A stretch of DNA of 64,000 nt from Aurantiacibacter luteus (lineage in GTDB: Bacteria; Pseudomonadota; Alphaproteobacteria; Sphingomonadales; Sphingomonadaceae): contig NZ_LBHB01000002.1 of the NCBI RefSeq assembly GCF_001010945.1, forward strand, positions 124,001 to 188,000. The letters are read 5' to 3'. Shown here piece after piece: positions 28,198 through 37,600 of this stretch. The translations under genes and the position numbers were made by a program. Every line of letters starts with the position of its first letter. The stretch's first letter is position 1. The notes beneath the pieces are model-generated. The model saw only the letters and a program-made list of their open reading frames with translations. It searched no databases and had not been told where the DNA came from.

Positions 28198-28225
28198 TTG
28201 ACATCGTGCAAATTTTGTCTAGGAT
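28198..28225 (+). promoter_or_regulatory. Housekeeping promoter for the 28254-29214 cassette
   Basis: TTGACA (28198-28203), 16-base spacer, TAGGAT (28220-28225); AAGGGAG ribosome site follows at 28241-28247 before ATG 28254. Confidence 0.65.
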
Positions 28226-28253
28226 CCTTTACATCAAAGCAAGGGAGCTTGAC

Positions 28254-28427
28254 ATGACAATCGACATTCCGTCCCTCGTCCTCGCCGGCGCGATCCTGGC
28301 CGTTTCCGCGCTCGCCAGCCTGGGCGGCATATCCGAAGAGGTCGCGCAGAACGCTTTCATACTCCTCCCGCTCGGCGCCTTCGTCTGGTCGCGCAGGCAG
28401 GTCTGCCGCGGCGAGTGCCGGGCATGA
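28254..28427 (+). CDS. Small membrane protein of a regulator cassette
   Basis: 57 aa with two short hydrophobic segments ([17 protein letters not shown] and [13 protein letters not shown]) and a basic, two-cysteine end [11 protein letters not shown]. Strong promoter and AGGGAG site in front. Its stop overlaps the next start (ATGA). Unknown function. Confidence 0.7.
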   Translation: MTIDIPSLVLAGAILAVSALASLGGISEEVAQNAFILLPLGAFVWSRRQVCRGECRA

Positions 28428-29026
28428 GCGTGACGGCAACTCCGCGCGCCCGCCCCGGCATCTGGGCCGGGCTGTTCGCGGCCAACATGGCGGTCATCGC
28501 CGTCTTTCATATCACCGGCGCGATCGAGCCGCCCGTGCCGTGGATCCTGCTGGCACTGAACTTCGTGCTGCTGATACCCTTCACCCGTGCCGCCCGCTTA
28601 CGCCAGGAGCAGAAGGGCGCTATGAGCCCGGCGCTAGGCCGCTACAATCGCCGCGTGCTGATCGCGGGATTCGCCTACATGGTCGCCATGCTGGTCGCGG
28701 CGAACGTCGCCGACGCCATCGGCACCGGGGCGCCCATCCTCTGGGCGGTGGCCGTGCTGCCGATACTGCCCGTGCTCGCAATGATCGCGGCGATGGCGCG
28801 CTACCTCAAGGAAGAGGACGACGAGTACCTGCGGCTTCGCGCGGTCAACGGCGCGCTGGCGGGCCTCGCGCTGGTGCTGATCATCGGCACGGCCTGGGGC
28901 TTTCTCGAGATGTTCGGGTTGCTCCCGTCGATCTGGGCCTGGTGGGTCTTTCCCGCCTGGTCCATCGGGCTAGGCGCCGCCATGTGCTGGCCGCGCGGCG
29001 ATGCCGGGCTGGAGGCGGGCGAGTGA
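28424..29026 (+). CDS. Integral membrane protein next to an HTH regulator
   Basis: 200 aa with five to six membrane helices (about 12-30, 38-54, 77-97, 105-125, 143-160, 166-182). Between helices are short charged loops ([25 protein letters not shown]). It is locked between two overlaps, ATGA before and GTGA after, so the three genes are produced together. Membrane protein plus small Xre-type regulator pairs are common and may sense the membrane state; no ligand is known. Confidence 0.78.
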   Translation: MSVTATPRARPGIWAGLFAANMAVIAVFHITGAIEPPVPWILLALNFVLLIPFTRAARLRQEQKGAMSPALGRYNRRVLIAGFAYMVAMLVAANVADAIGTGAPILWAVAVLPILPVLAMIAAMARYLKEEDDEYLRLRAVNGALAGLALVLIIGTAWGFLEMFGLLPSIWAWWVFPAWSIGLGAAMCWPRGDAGLEAGE

Positions 29027-29214
29027 ACAACCGGCTGCGCGTGCTTCGCGCCGAGCGCAAGTGGAGCCAGCAGGACCTCGCCGACCGGCTCGAGGTCAGC
29101 CGCCAGAGCGTGAACGCCATCGAGACCGGCAAGTACGACCCCAGCCTGCCGCTCGCCTTTCGCATCGCCGACGTGTTCGGGATGCCGATCGAGGAGCTTT
29201 TCCAGCGCGACTAG
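29023..29214 (+). CDS. Small Xre-family HTH regulator
   Basis: 63 aa starting at GTG ([41 protein letters not shown]), a single helix-turn-helix of the HTH_3 type without effector domain; ends IEELFQRD. This subgroup (YgzD/transition-type small regulators) usually controls its own operon. The GTG overlaps the stop of the membrane protein gene. Confidence 0.88.
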   Translation: MNNRLRVLRAERKWSQQDLADRLEVSRQSVNAIETGKYDPSLPLAFRIADVFGMPIEELFQRD

Positions 29215-30194
29215 AAAAGGTTTTGCGGCAGCGGCACAGCCAGGCCCGCCTGCCGGGCGATCATCTCGATCCACTGGCCGACCTGCTCGATCTCCTGCGC
29301 CAGCGCGGGCGAAGGCGCGGGCGGAGCTTCCATCGCGCCGCCAAGCTTGGCGTGACGGCGAAACAGCGGGCCGTCGACAACGGTCTCGATCTGGACCGGG
29401 TCGGAATCCAGCCCGGCCAGCGCCAGCACCGCCTCCACCGTGTCGGCGCGGTCGACGTCGAAGCGGTCGCCGTCGAGCGAGCGCAGCCGCGCGCCGTTCG
29501 GCCCAGCCAGCAAACCCGCGAAGTATCGTTGCGACAAAAACCACGCAAGACCTGCGGCCTGCAGGTCGGTCATCAGGAACTGCTCGCGCCCGTCCATTCC
29601 CAGATCCATCCCGGCATAGCCCATGGTCTCGAGATAGAGCTGCCGGCCCCAGCGCCGCCCCATCAGCGCGCGCCTCTCCACACTGGCGAGAAATGTCGGC
29701 AGGGGGTTGGTCATAAGCACCGCCGTCGCATGCGGTGCGGCGCCAAGCAGCGCGGGGATGAGCGCATTGGCATGGTTGGTCGGCTTGACGAAGACCGCCT
29801 CTCCCTCTCCCCACGGCCGCGAGAGCAGCGCGACCACCGGAGGCACCAGATCGCGCGCCGCCGCCCCCGCTCCGGCCAGCTGGGCGACGATGCCCGGCTC
29901 CGCCAGTCCGACCGAGACACGCGGCACGTTCAACGCACGCGCCAGCAGGGTCGAGCGGCAGAAGGCGGTGTGGAAGATGAAATGGATGGGCCCCGTCGCA
30001 GGCCGCATTGCGCGCACTCCGTCGAGCGACAGCCAGACCGCGCCCTCTGCCGCCTCCGGCTGCACGTCGGCCAGAAAGCCCGGCGAGGTCAGCACGTCGC
30101 GCCCGATGCGCACGAAGAGCATCCGCCCGCCCGCCATGTCCAGCGTGTGCGGCAGCCAGTGCGGATCGGCGGCAATTGTCGCGGCGTCGGTCAT
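29211..30194 (-). CDS. P-loop sulfotransferase-like protein
   Basis: 327 aa from MTDAATIAADPHW. A P-loop-like PAPS-binding segment FIFHTAFCRSTLLARAL (about 75-90), then VGLAEPGIV and a segment VFVKPTNHANALIPALL that fits the second strand of sulfotransferase folds. No further motif identifies the acceptor. Related proteins in sphingomonads are annotated only as hypothetical or sulfotransferase-like. The stop overlaps the HTH gene stop by 4 bases (convergent). Confidence 0.6.
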   Translation of the reverse strand: MTDAATIAADPHWLPHTLDMAGGRMLFVRIGRDVLTSPGFLADVQPEAAEGAVWLSLDGVRAMRPATGPIHFIFHTAFCRSTLLARALNVPRVSVGLAEPGIVAQLAGAGAAARDLVPPVVALLSRPWGEGEAVFVKPTNHANALIPALLGAAPHATAVLMTNPLPTFLASVERRALMGRRWGRQLYLETMGYAGMDLGMDGREQFLMTDLQAAGLAWFLSQRYFAGLLAGPNGARLRSLDGDRFDVDRADTVEAVLALAGLDSDPVQIETVVDGPLFRRHAKLGGAMEAPPAPSPALAQEIEQVGQWIEMIARQAGLAVPLPQNLF

Positions 30195-30270
30195 GCCTGC
30201 CGCCCTACCCGTTCGCCGCTCCGCGCAAAAGAGGCTGGAACCGCCCGCCGCCCCCGCGCATAGGCAGGGC

Positions 30271-31080
30271 ATGATCCTTCCCATCCGCACCGTCGAGAAG
30301 CCTTGGGGCCGCGACATCCTGCCGCCCCCCTTCACCGCCCCTGACGGAAAGAGGATCGGCGAAATCTGGTTCGAGCCGCCCGAGGCATTGCCCGAGCTGC
30401 TGGTCAAATACCTCTTCACCTCAGAAAAGCTCTCGATCCAGAACCACCCCTCCGACGCGCAGACCGAGGCGCAGGGTCTCGGCAGGCAGGGCAAGGAGGA
30501 ATGCTGGCTGGTCATCGAGGCCGAACCGGACGCGACGCTCGGAATCGGTTTTCGCGAGGCCGTCGACGCCGAGACCATGCGCGCCGCCGCGCTCGACGGG
30601 TCGATCGAGGACATGCTGGTCTGGCATCCGGTCGCGGCGGGCGATTTCTTCTACATTCCCGCCAACACCGTCCACGCCATCGGCCCGGGCTGCTCGATCG
30701 TGGAGATCCAGCAGAATTCCGACATCACCTATCGCCTCTACGACTACGGCCGCCCGCGCGAACTGCACCTCGACGAGGGTATCGCGGTCGCCGACGGGTC
30801 GCCCTACCCGGCGGACCTGCACCAGCGCCTGCCCTACCGCGGCCACGCGACGCTGGTGGAAGGACCATTCTTTCGCCTCGATTACGTCGACGGCGAAGCG
30901 CCGGACGGGCTCGACTATTGCTATCCCGACAAAGCCCTCGTCCTGCCGCTGGCGGGCGAGGTTCTGGTGGACGGCGAGCTTGTCGAGCCCGGCCAATGCG
31001 CGCTCGCGGCGGGCCTCGCCGACGTTACCTTCGCGCCCGAAGGCAAGGCGCTGGTGGCGGCGCCCGTCGCCGCTCAATAG
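30271..31080 (+). CDS. manA: Class I mannose-6-phosphate isomerase
   Basis: 269 aa zinc enzyme interconverting mannose-6-phosphate and fructose-6-phosphate. Conserved: PWGRD near the N-terminus, KYLFTSEKLSIQNHPSD (zinc Q and H), KEECWLVIEAEP (zinc E), and DFFYIPANTVHAIGPGC (zinc H). The length fits the short bacterial class I form. It provides GDP-mannose precursors for polysaccharides. Ends overlapping the convergent dehydrogenase by 7 bases. Confidence 0.92.
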   Translation: MILPIRTVEKPWGRDILPPPFTAPDGKRIGEIWFEPPEALPELLVKYLFTSEKLSIQNHPSDAQTEAQGLGRQGKEECWLVIEAEPDATLGIGFREAVDAETMRAAALDGSIEDMLVWHPVAAGDFFYIPANTVHAIGPGCSIVEIQQNSDITYRLYDYGRPRELHLDEGIAVADGSPYPADLHQRLPYRGHATLVEGPFFRLDYVDGEAPDGLDYCYPDKALVLPLAGEVLVDGELVEPGQCALAAGLADVTFAPEGKALVAAPVAAQ

Positions 31081-31943
31081 TCGGTGATGATGGCCGAGAA
31101 ATCCCGCGTGCCGTTGCCCGCCGCGTCGAAGGCCTCGTAGAGCTCGGCGGCCTTGGCGCCGATGCGCGGGGCCATGCCGGCGGTGCCCGCGGCCTCCATC
31201 GCCAGCTTCAGGTCCTTCAGCATGAGCGCCGTGGCGAAGCCGCCCTGGTAGTCGTTGTCTGCCGGGGTCTTCGGGCCGACGCGGGGCACCGGGCAGTAGC
31301 TCGTCATCGACCAGCACTGGCCGCTCGAAACGCTTGAGATATCGTAGAAGGTCTGCGGATCGAGACCCAGCTTCTGCGCCATCGCAAAGGCTTCCGCCGT
31401 GCCGATCATGTGGATGCCGAGCAGCATGTTGTTGCAGATCTTGGCCGCCTGCCCGTTGCCCGCATCGCCCGCATGGATCACCGCCTTGCCCATTGCGTGG
31501 AGAATCGGCTCGGCGCGGGCGAAGCCTTCCTCGCTACCGCCCACCATGAAGGTGAGCGTGCCCGCCTCCGCCGCGGCGATGCCGCCCGACACGGGCGCGT
31601 CGACCATGGCATAGCCCTCGCCATCGGCCAGCGCGGCGACCTCGCGCGCTGTCGCGACGTCGATGGTCGAACAATCGATCAGCACTGCGCCAGCGGGCGC
31701 ATTGCCGAACACGCTGCCCTCGTACACAGCCTTCACGATGCCGCCGTTGGGCAACATGGAGACGACCGCGTCCACGCCTTCGCAGGCCTCGGCCGCGCTG
31801 CCGAACGTGGCGCTGCCCTTCTCGCGGGCCGCCGCGAGCGCGCCCTCGGACAGGTCGAAGGCGCGCACCTCGTGACCTGCCGCGACCAGGTTAGCGGCCA
31901 TCCCGCCGCCCATGTTGCCGAGCCCGATGAATGCGATCTTCAT
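31074..31943 (-). CDS. mmsB: 3-hydroxyisobutyrate dehydrogenase
   Basis: 289 aa. NAD-binding GLGNMGGGMAANL (about 7-19), substrate-binding DAPVSGGIAAAEAGTLTFMVGG (about 118), catalytic lysine in GNGQAAKICNNM (about 170). The family acts in valine degradation; succinic semialdehyde or tartronate reductases have similar sequences, but the LTFMVGG and the C-terminal DFSAIITDY fit HIBADH. It is the last core gene before the island. Confidence 0.92.
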   Translation of the reverse strand: MKIAFIGLGNMGGGMAANLVAAGHEVRAFDLSEGALAAAREKGSATFGSAAEACEGVDAVVSMLPNGGIVKAVYEGSVFGNAPAGAVLIDCSTIDVATAREVAALADGEGYAMVDAPVSGGIAAAEAGTLTFMVGGSEEGFARAEPILHAMGKAVIHAGDAGNGQAAKICNNMLLGIHMIGTAEAFAMAQKLGLDPQTFYDISSVSSGQCWSMTSYCPVPRVGPKTPADNDYQGGFATALMLKDLKLAMEAAGTAGMAPRIGAKAAELYEAFDAAGNGTRDFSAIITDY

Positions 31944-32093
31944 GTCATTTCTCCTCGCCCGCCGACCTGTCAGCCTTGGCGCGGCGAGGCAAGAGGGCGC
32001 GCAAGGCAAAAGCATGCGTTCTGCGGTTCCTCGCTGCGGCACTGTATGAATAGCGCGGCAACCTGACTGGTCACCTCGTCGGCCACGATCAGG

Positions 32094-32342
32094 CTATTGG
32101 ATCATCGGCAAGGTACTGGCGAGGCTAGAGTGCACGTCCTGGGCGAACGGATCTACATCGAAGCCGCCGCCCGCCGTTGCCGCAAGGTAGCGCTCGGCTA
32201 TGCCCTTGGGACAGCTAGGCGGCTCCATCTCGAGGGGCAGGGCGGCGATCAAAAATTCTCGGGAAAGTAACCGCAACAGCCGCGAATACAAATTCCGGCA
32301 GAGTTCTGCGACTTTCGAGTCGCGCCACTCAAACCAAATCAT
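32094..32342 (-). CDS. Doubtful small ORF at the junction
   Basis: 82 codons from the ATG giving MIWFEWRDSKVAELCRNL, ending HSSLASTLPMIQ. No family recognised and no clear ribosome site. It could be a residue of a larger mobile gene. Confidence 0.22.
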   Translation of the reverse strand: MIWFEWRDSKVAELCRNLYSRLLRLLSREFLIAALPLEMEPPSCPKGIAERYLAATAGGGFDVDPFAQDVHSSLASTLPMIQ

Positions 32343-32403
32343 AGCAGCAAATCGTTGCAAACACGTTGCGTAAACCGTCTATTTGACGATTTACTAAATG
32401 AGT

Positions 32404-32461
32404 TGGTGCCCAGAAGAGGAGAGCCGATGGCGCTGAGGTTCGAGTCCTCGATCTGATCGGC
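32404..32461. other. tRNA-derived fragments (putative attachment scar)
   Basis: TGGTGCCCAGAAGAGGA (32404-32420) is the reverse complement of a CCA-ended tRNA 3' end. It is followed directly by a plus-strand structure GCCGAT ... TGAGG-TTCGAGT-CCTCG ... ATCGGC (32423-32461): a T-arm with the canonical loop, enclosed in a 6-bp stem like an acceptor stem, but without D- and anticodon arms. This is not a functional tRNA. Confidence 0.55.
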
Positions 32462-32485
32462 ACTTTTCTGCTTATTCTCAGTGGA

Positions 32486-32512
32486 GGTCGGTTCGAGTCC
32501 AGAAGAGGACCA
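32486..32512 (+). other. Second T-arm-like fragment
   Basis: GTCGGTTCGAGTCCAGAAGAGGACCA includes the T-loop TTCGAGTCC and repeats the element CAGAAGAGGA found at 32411-32420, i.e. a 10-base direct repeat about 88 bases apart. Confidence 0.5.
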
Positions 32513-32553
32513 TCATAAGGCTCACAAGTACCTGATTTATTTTATGAAATTGT

Positions 32554-32612
32554 GCACCCGTTTTTCCGGAGCCCCGCCAGTGGCCCCTTGGCCCTAAAGC
32601 CGAAACGGGTGC
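32554..32612. repeat. 10-bp inverted repeat
   Basis: GCACCCGTTT (32554-32563) and AAACGGGTGC (32603-32612) with a 39-base GC-rich loop. It is followed by GCGAGTCC, a third T-loop-like string. Could be a recombination or transcription stop structure. Confidence 0.55.
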
Positions 32613-32913
32613 GAGTCCTTGTTGGGTTACTCCGACCTGACTGCACTCGTGAATCGGGCAAGCTTGCGCGGTGAGGTTGTGCTCGCCGCACCGCCATTTT
32701 GCTGCAAACCTCACATGATCCGTTTGTCGCCCTTCGCACCAACCCGCAACCGCTGCGGGCCAAGCTGATAACCGCGATTATGAAAGGCCTCAGCGGAATG
32801 TCCACTGCTCGGCGTTCTGTCTGTGCTGGAAACCCACTGCCGAGATCATCAGCATACGTATCGGCGACCCCGTTAGCAGGAAATAGCGGGACCCTATCTC
32901 TACATCATAGAAA

Positions 32914-34668
32914 TTAAAGGAGCCCGTCACCGAGTATTGCCTCGCAAGTCCCGGCGGTGCCGCACAAAGCGAGAATGGATTTTGCTCGTGAAGAGCCCAC
33001 ATACAGATCCGAATGATAGTCTTCATCTGGCAGATGATCGATACCCCACAGGACCATTATTTCGGATTCGAGTCCCTTGAACCTGGCAACGGTTTCCACG
33101 ACAACGCTCCTAGGGCTATCGTCGTCCAAACTTCCCCAATTTGCCCCAGCCGACAATGCGTGACGCTTCAATGCATCCTGATGAGTCCTCTTGTGTAGTC
33201 GATTGGCGATCAGAACAGTGATTGCTCCTGGTGCGACCTTTTCATACACGAGCAGGCGAGAAACGTAGTCTCGAATTTTCCGGGCTTGCGCGTCGATCCC
33301 GTTCGCAATTATCGTCTCGACCTGACGTCCTTCGATAATTGGGGCTTCTATCGGGTCACCCTTGTAGTGACGGTAAGCGACCTCATGAATGTTCTTCGTG
33401 TTTCTGCAGTTCGTGGTTAGCGGAAAAGGGGCCTCTGGAATAGGGAAGGTGCTGACTCGTTTGTAGAGATTCTGGTTCTCGTCTTCGAAGACATAGAGAG
33501 GGGACGAAGTGGCATCCTCGAGCATGCACTCGATGGGTAGCCAGAATTCCTCCTCGAAGTCCTGCCCTTCGTCGACGACGATCGCATCATAGCCTTTGTC
33601 TACGACGTCCAAGGCATAGGTGAGGGCTATTGGGAAATAGTGCTTCCAGAGGTCCTTCCCAGGATAGGTGGCTTTGGCCTCTGTGATCAGATCTCGTCCA
33701 CTGATCCTGCCTGCTTCGTCGATCGTATCTTTGCACAGTTTGTGAAAATGCATCACATCCAAATTGGGCTGATCGGCGCACAGCTGGGCTAGATGCCGCC
33801 CAAGAGGTTTGTTGTAGCAGGTCAGCAAGGTCTTGAACCCTTCGCTGGCAAGCCGTCGCGCCTTTTCCGTCGCAAGCACCGTCTTGCCCGTTCCGGCTCC
33901 TCCCCCAATGGCAACCCGTCGTTTTCGAGCGAGATAATCCAGAAGCTTGACCTGTTGATCGGTGAGTTCGAGGCGCTTTCTTTCCTCCTGTTCGAGATGT
34001 GTCGCGATCAATGGACGCGCTTCGACCACCCGGGCGAACACTCTCGCCATCAATTGGATTCCCCCTGGCCCCAAAGGATCGGTGGTCGCCCCGCTTTGAT
34101 GATCTGCCCAATAATCGAAGGCATGATTCAGCCAGGACTCGAGATTACCGAGGTCGTTGGCGTCGCCGATCAATTCAGGCGGCGCATTCGGGCCCTGCAG
34201 CCTTCGCCCATCGCTCACGTCGGGGAAGAAGGCGGCATGCCCCATTCCAACGCGTCGGACACCCAATCTGTCCCAACCCCTTTGTTCCTTGAGTTTGGTC
34301 AGAATGCCGAATTTGGCTTTGACGCCCTGCTGGAAGGGATCTTTGATCTGATGGCGCCGGTTGCGGCCATCGATGGAAGTCCAACGCCCGTTGGAGTAAT
34401 CGGCTTCGATCCGTCCACCTTTGACTTCGATGACGAGAAATCCTCGATTGGGGTGGCAGACCAAAAAGTCTGCTTCTCCATCGCGAGCCTCCCCCTCGGA
34501 GCGTGAAATCCATGCGACGCTGTGAAAGATGTGAAAGTCACCTTTCAGCCTCTTGCAAGCCTCGTAAAGCTTGACCTCTGCCGAAGACGCGATGCCTGAG
34601 TAATCGCCACCATAGTCTGGGTAGAGCTTTGCCAAGCCTTCAGTCCTCCAAGAGCTCGAAAGTTTCAA
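32914..34668 (-). CDS. NERD nuclease-domain / UvrD-type helicase fusion
   Basis: 584 aa. N-terminal NERD-like nuclease domain (about 25-150) with GEADFLVCHPNRGFLVIEVKGG, where D and ExK are the expected metal site. Then a superfamily 1 helicase: Walker A GGAGTGKT (about 250), motif II DEGQDFEEEFW, motif III/IV region FEDENQNLYKR, NCRNTKNIHE and motif VI-like LYVGSSRAKSIL. The start overlaps the end of the large upstream gene by 29 bases, so both are translated together. Fits DNA degradation or unwinding in defence; not part of core repair here. Confidence 0.85.
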   Translation of the reverse strand: MKLSSSWRTEGLAKLYPDYGGDYSGIASSAEVKLYEACKRLKGDFHIFHSVAWISRSEGEARDGEADFLVCHPNRGFLVIEVKGGRIEADYSNGRWTSIDGRNRRHQIKDPFQQGVKAKFGILTKLKEQRGWDRLGVRRVGMGHAAFFPDVSDGRRLQGPNAPPELIGDANDLGNLESWLNHAFDYWADHQSGATTDPLGPGGIQLMARVFARVVEARPLIATHLEQEERKRLELTDQQVKLLDYLARKRRVAIGGGAGTGKTVLATEKARRLASEGFKTLLTCYNKPLGRHLAQLCADQPNLDVMHFHKLCKDTIDEAGRISGRDLITEAKATYPGKDLWKHYFPIALTYALDVVDKGYDAIVVDEGQDFEEEFWLPIECMLEDATSSPLYVFEDENQNLYKRVSTFPIPEAPFPLTTNCRNTKNIHEVAYRHYKGDPIEAPIIEGRQVETIIANGIDAQARKIRDYVSRLLVYEKVAPGAITVLIANRLHKRTHQDALKRHALSAGANWGSLDDDSPRSVVVETVARFKGLESEIMVLWGIDHLPDEDYHSDLYVGSSRAKSILALCGTAGTCEAILGDGLL

Positions 34669-37600
34669 AATTATAAGTCAACATCTTGGTCGCCAACATG
34701 AATTTGATCGTGAGTTGGATACCGATGCCCCGTCTGTCGACTTTGAGGATGGTGCCTCTGCCCCAGTTCTTGACTTCGATGCGACGGCCTGCCTTAAGAA
34801 GCATTCTCTGATCGCCGCTCTTTTCTTCGGCGATGTCTATCCAGCCTTGATCGAACCAAAACTCATCCGATTTTTCGAACGGATTGCGAATGGCGTGAAC
34901 GTTCCGTTTCTTCGGATCCAATGCATGTTCCACGACGTAGAGCCAGAAATCGTCGCTCTTCTCGCGAGCAAACTGCATTTGCGTGCGCGACAATTTCACG
35001 CCGCGTTCGGTCCAGGCATCTGCCAGGCCCTTCACTTCAATGTATCTCGTCTCGCCCCCCTCTTTGGGTTCCGAGATTATGTCGAATCCGGGATTGTAGT
35101 GCGATTGCACTCGGGGATCGAAACCTCTCTTGCCTTCCCAATCGACGACTGCGGCCATTGCTGCCTTGTCGATTTCATCGATACGTTCCTTGTTGCTACC
35201 TCTCTGGTCGCTTGAGCTCCTTTCATCGCCCTTTGGCAGGACATAGGAGCGGAGTCGCTGGGTCCTAAGCGAAGGTTTCCGTTCCCTGGGTTCGCCGTTC
35301 TTTCCCTTTGACCGACCGTCATTGTTGCCAGACGTGGAGGTCTTTCCTTCCCCATTGGTCGGTTCATCCGCACCATCTGACGACCCCGATCGTTCGCTGC
35401 CACCATGTTCATTCCGATCTGCCCTGATGTGTTGGTCCGAAGCGTGCCCACCTAGCGGTGTCTTTCCGTCTGAAGGCGCTTTGCCGTCCCCAAGTCCTTG
35501 GCCTTCACCTTGCGGCTCATCGATACCATCGTGCTCGTCTGCGATCTCTATGCCTTCGTCATGAGAATCGTCGGCCGACTCTTCATCTTCTTGGACATCG
35601 TCGTCGCTATGCGGAGGCTGAGAAAGCTCGCCAAGGTCCTCGGTTTCGCCGTAGTCGATTGTCTCAGTTGTAGCCCAAGCCGGTTCCCGAAACCCTGCTT
35701 GTTGGAGAATGCTGCGAGCATCCTCTTCATCTCTCGCCGCAACGACGTTGAAGGCACACATCGCGAGATGGCCGACATCCACACCGAGCTCGCTGGCGGT
35801 CAATGAATCGAATACCGCGCGGAATGCGGGGATCCAAAATTTATCACCGAGGCTGGCTTGCACATACAAGACGCGATCATCCTCTTCGAACAAGGCGTCT
35901 TGAGCTTTGGGCTCACTTTCGATCGTTTGGTCTTGGAGCTCCAGCACCGACCGTACTGTCAGCTCATTGGTTCGCACGATCTTCGTCGATCGAAGCGAGG
36001 TGGCAATCTTATTGGCCGCCTGAGAGCCCAATGATGGCACCAGCCACATCAGGAGGCTCGATCGTTCGGACAGCAAGGTCGAAGCGGCTTCGTCGGGTTT
36101 CGTCCCATCGAGATCCACGGCCTCCCGATGGGTTCGTCGAGATAGCAGCATGAGACCCAAGTGATTACGAAGCTCTCTTTGGTCCAACCGCTCTTCGATC
36201 AGTAGGTGATCTATGGCGCCGTCGAATGAATCTGCCAAAGACGCGTTGTCACATACGATTACTTCGTCGACATAGCTCAAGGCGTTGCTTCGCGTTGGTA
36301 AGAAAGGCCGCTTTTCGAGCTTGCTCAGGAGCTCTAAGATGGTGTCGATCTTGTTCCTGATGGCACTGGAAATCTTTGCCAAACACTCTTCGAGAATGTT
36401 GCGTTCGACAGCTGGAAGATCATTGTCTTCATAGTTTTCGACGATTTCCAAGGCGACGTCGACGAACGCTTCCAGATCCGGGCTGTCTTCGACGCCGAGA
36501 AATTCGAATAATTCTTCGAGATCTCTCATCCATTTTGGGGCTGGATATAGATAATGCGGAAATGGCGGCTTGTTCCAAGAGACGCGTGAGAGTGACAGGA
36601 AACGCTTCGTTCGGGGGTCGTAGATTATGGGCTGACCCAACAGCCTCTCGAGCGCTGGTAGATCGTCTTCTTTCTTGAGCCGTTCAGATAGCAGCTCGTA
36701 CGTCGTCTTGCTTGGCTCTCGCTCGCTCTCGAGGCAATCGAGAAGGTGATCTACGATGTCTGACGTTCCCGGCTCTGCAGGCATCTCCAAGAAGTCGAGA
36801 AACTTCTTGTTCGCCTTTGTCTTCTGTCCTGGTTGGATCGCGAGATATGGAACCTGGGAGCTAAATCCATCGGCTCGAAGGTGTTGGTACAATTCATGAG
36901 GCGCGTACCAGAACCTCGTGTCGACCGCGTCGGTACCTTCCCGGATCGCGGGTAGCCACTCCGTGGTCCGCAGCCAATCGATCTCTTCGGCGTATGCATC
37001 CTCCTTCTCGTATATCTTCCCCTTCTGAAAGATGTCGAAAACGACATCGAGCAGGCCCAAGACAGGCGTGCTTGAGGCTTCGCTGGGGTCTTCAGCGACG
37101 ATCTCCTCGAGGCGTTCGATGACGTGCCGAAGTGTGGGCCAGTCCCGCATGCCCAGCCTTGGAAGGAAGGCTTTCTCGAAGTTGTCTCGGGTGGTTCGCT
37201 TCAACATCGAACTCTTCACCCAACGCGATTGATCGTCCCCGAGAATTTCTACGAGCTTGGTAGTCTTGACATAGCAATCTCTCGGAAGCCGGAACTCGTC
37301 AGCGTTCGTCCAGACTAGCGGCAAGTCTTGAAGGCGACGCCTCAATCGATCGTTTTCGAGTATCTTGGGGTGCGACGTCAGCTCATCTACCAATGCGGCA
37401 TATTGCCGGTCCTCGAGCCCCCCCTCCAAGATCTCTTCGAGATGTTCCTCTACGTATTTTTCGAATGTCAGTGCTTCGATGTGCAATCGCTTCTTGAGGA
37501 GGTCCTCGACGCGTCCTTCGAAGAACGACATGTCGAGCGTATCGAAGCGGCCGACTGGGTCAGTGAAGTCGCTTGGGATCACTGCTTGTTTGGGGCTCAA

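Larger units (their letters stand above)
31944..32913. other. Island left junction without confident genes
   Basis: About 970 bases of lower GC content than the core. One short open frame is at 32094-32342 (minus). Three segments resemble tRNA T-arms or 3' ends (32404-32461, 32486-32512, 32607-32618) and one 10-bp inverted repeat is at 32554-32612. No integrase is present. I read this as scar tissue from repeated integration events at tRNA-like sites. Confidence 0.6.

Noticed and set aside
32478-32805. Two minus-strand frames (about 78 and 87 codons) in the junction
   Set aside because: They cover the tRNA-like scars and inverted repeat in two frames; no ribosome site or family.
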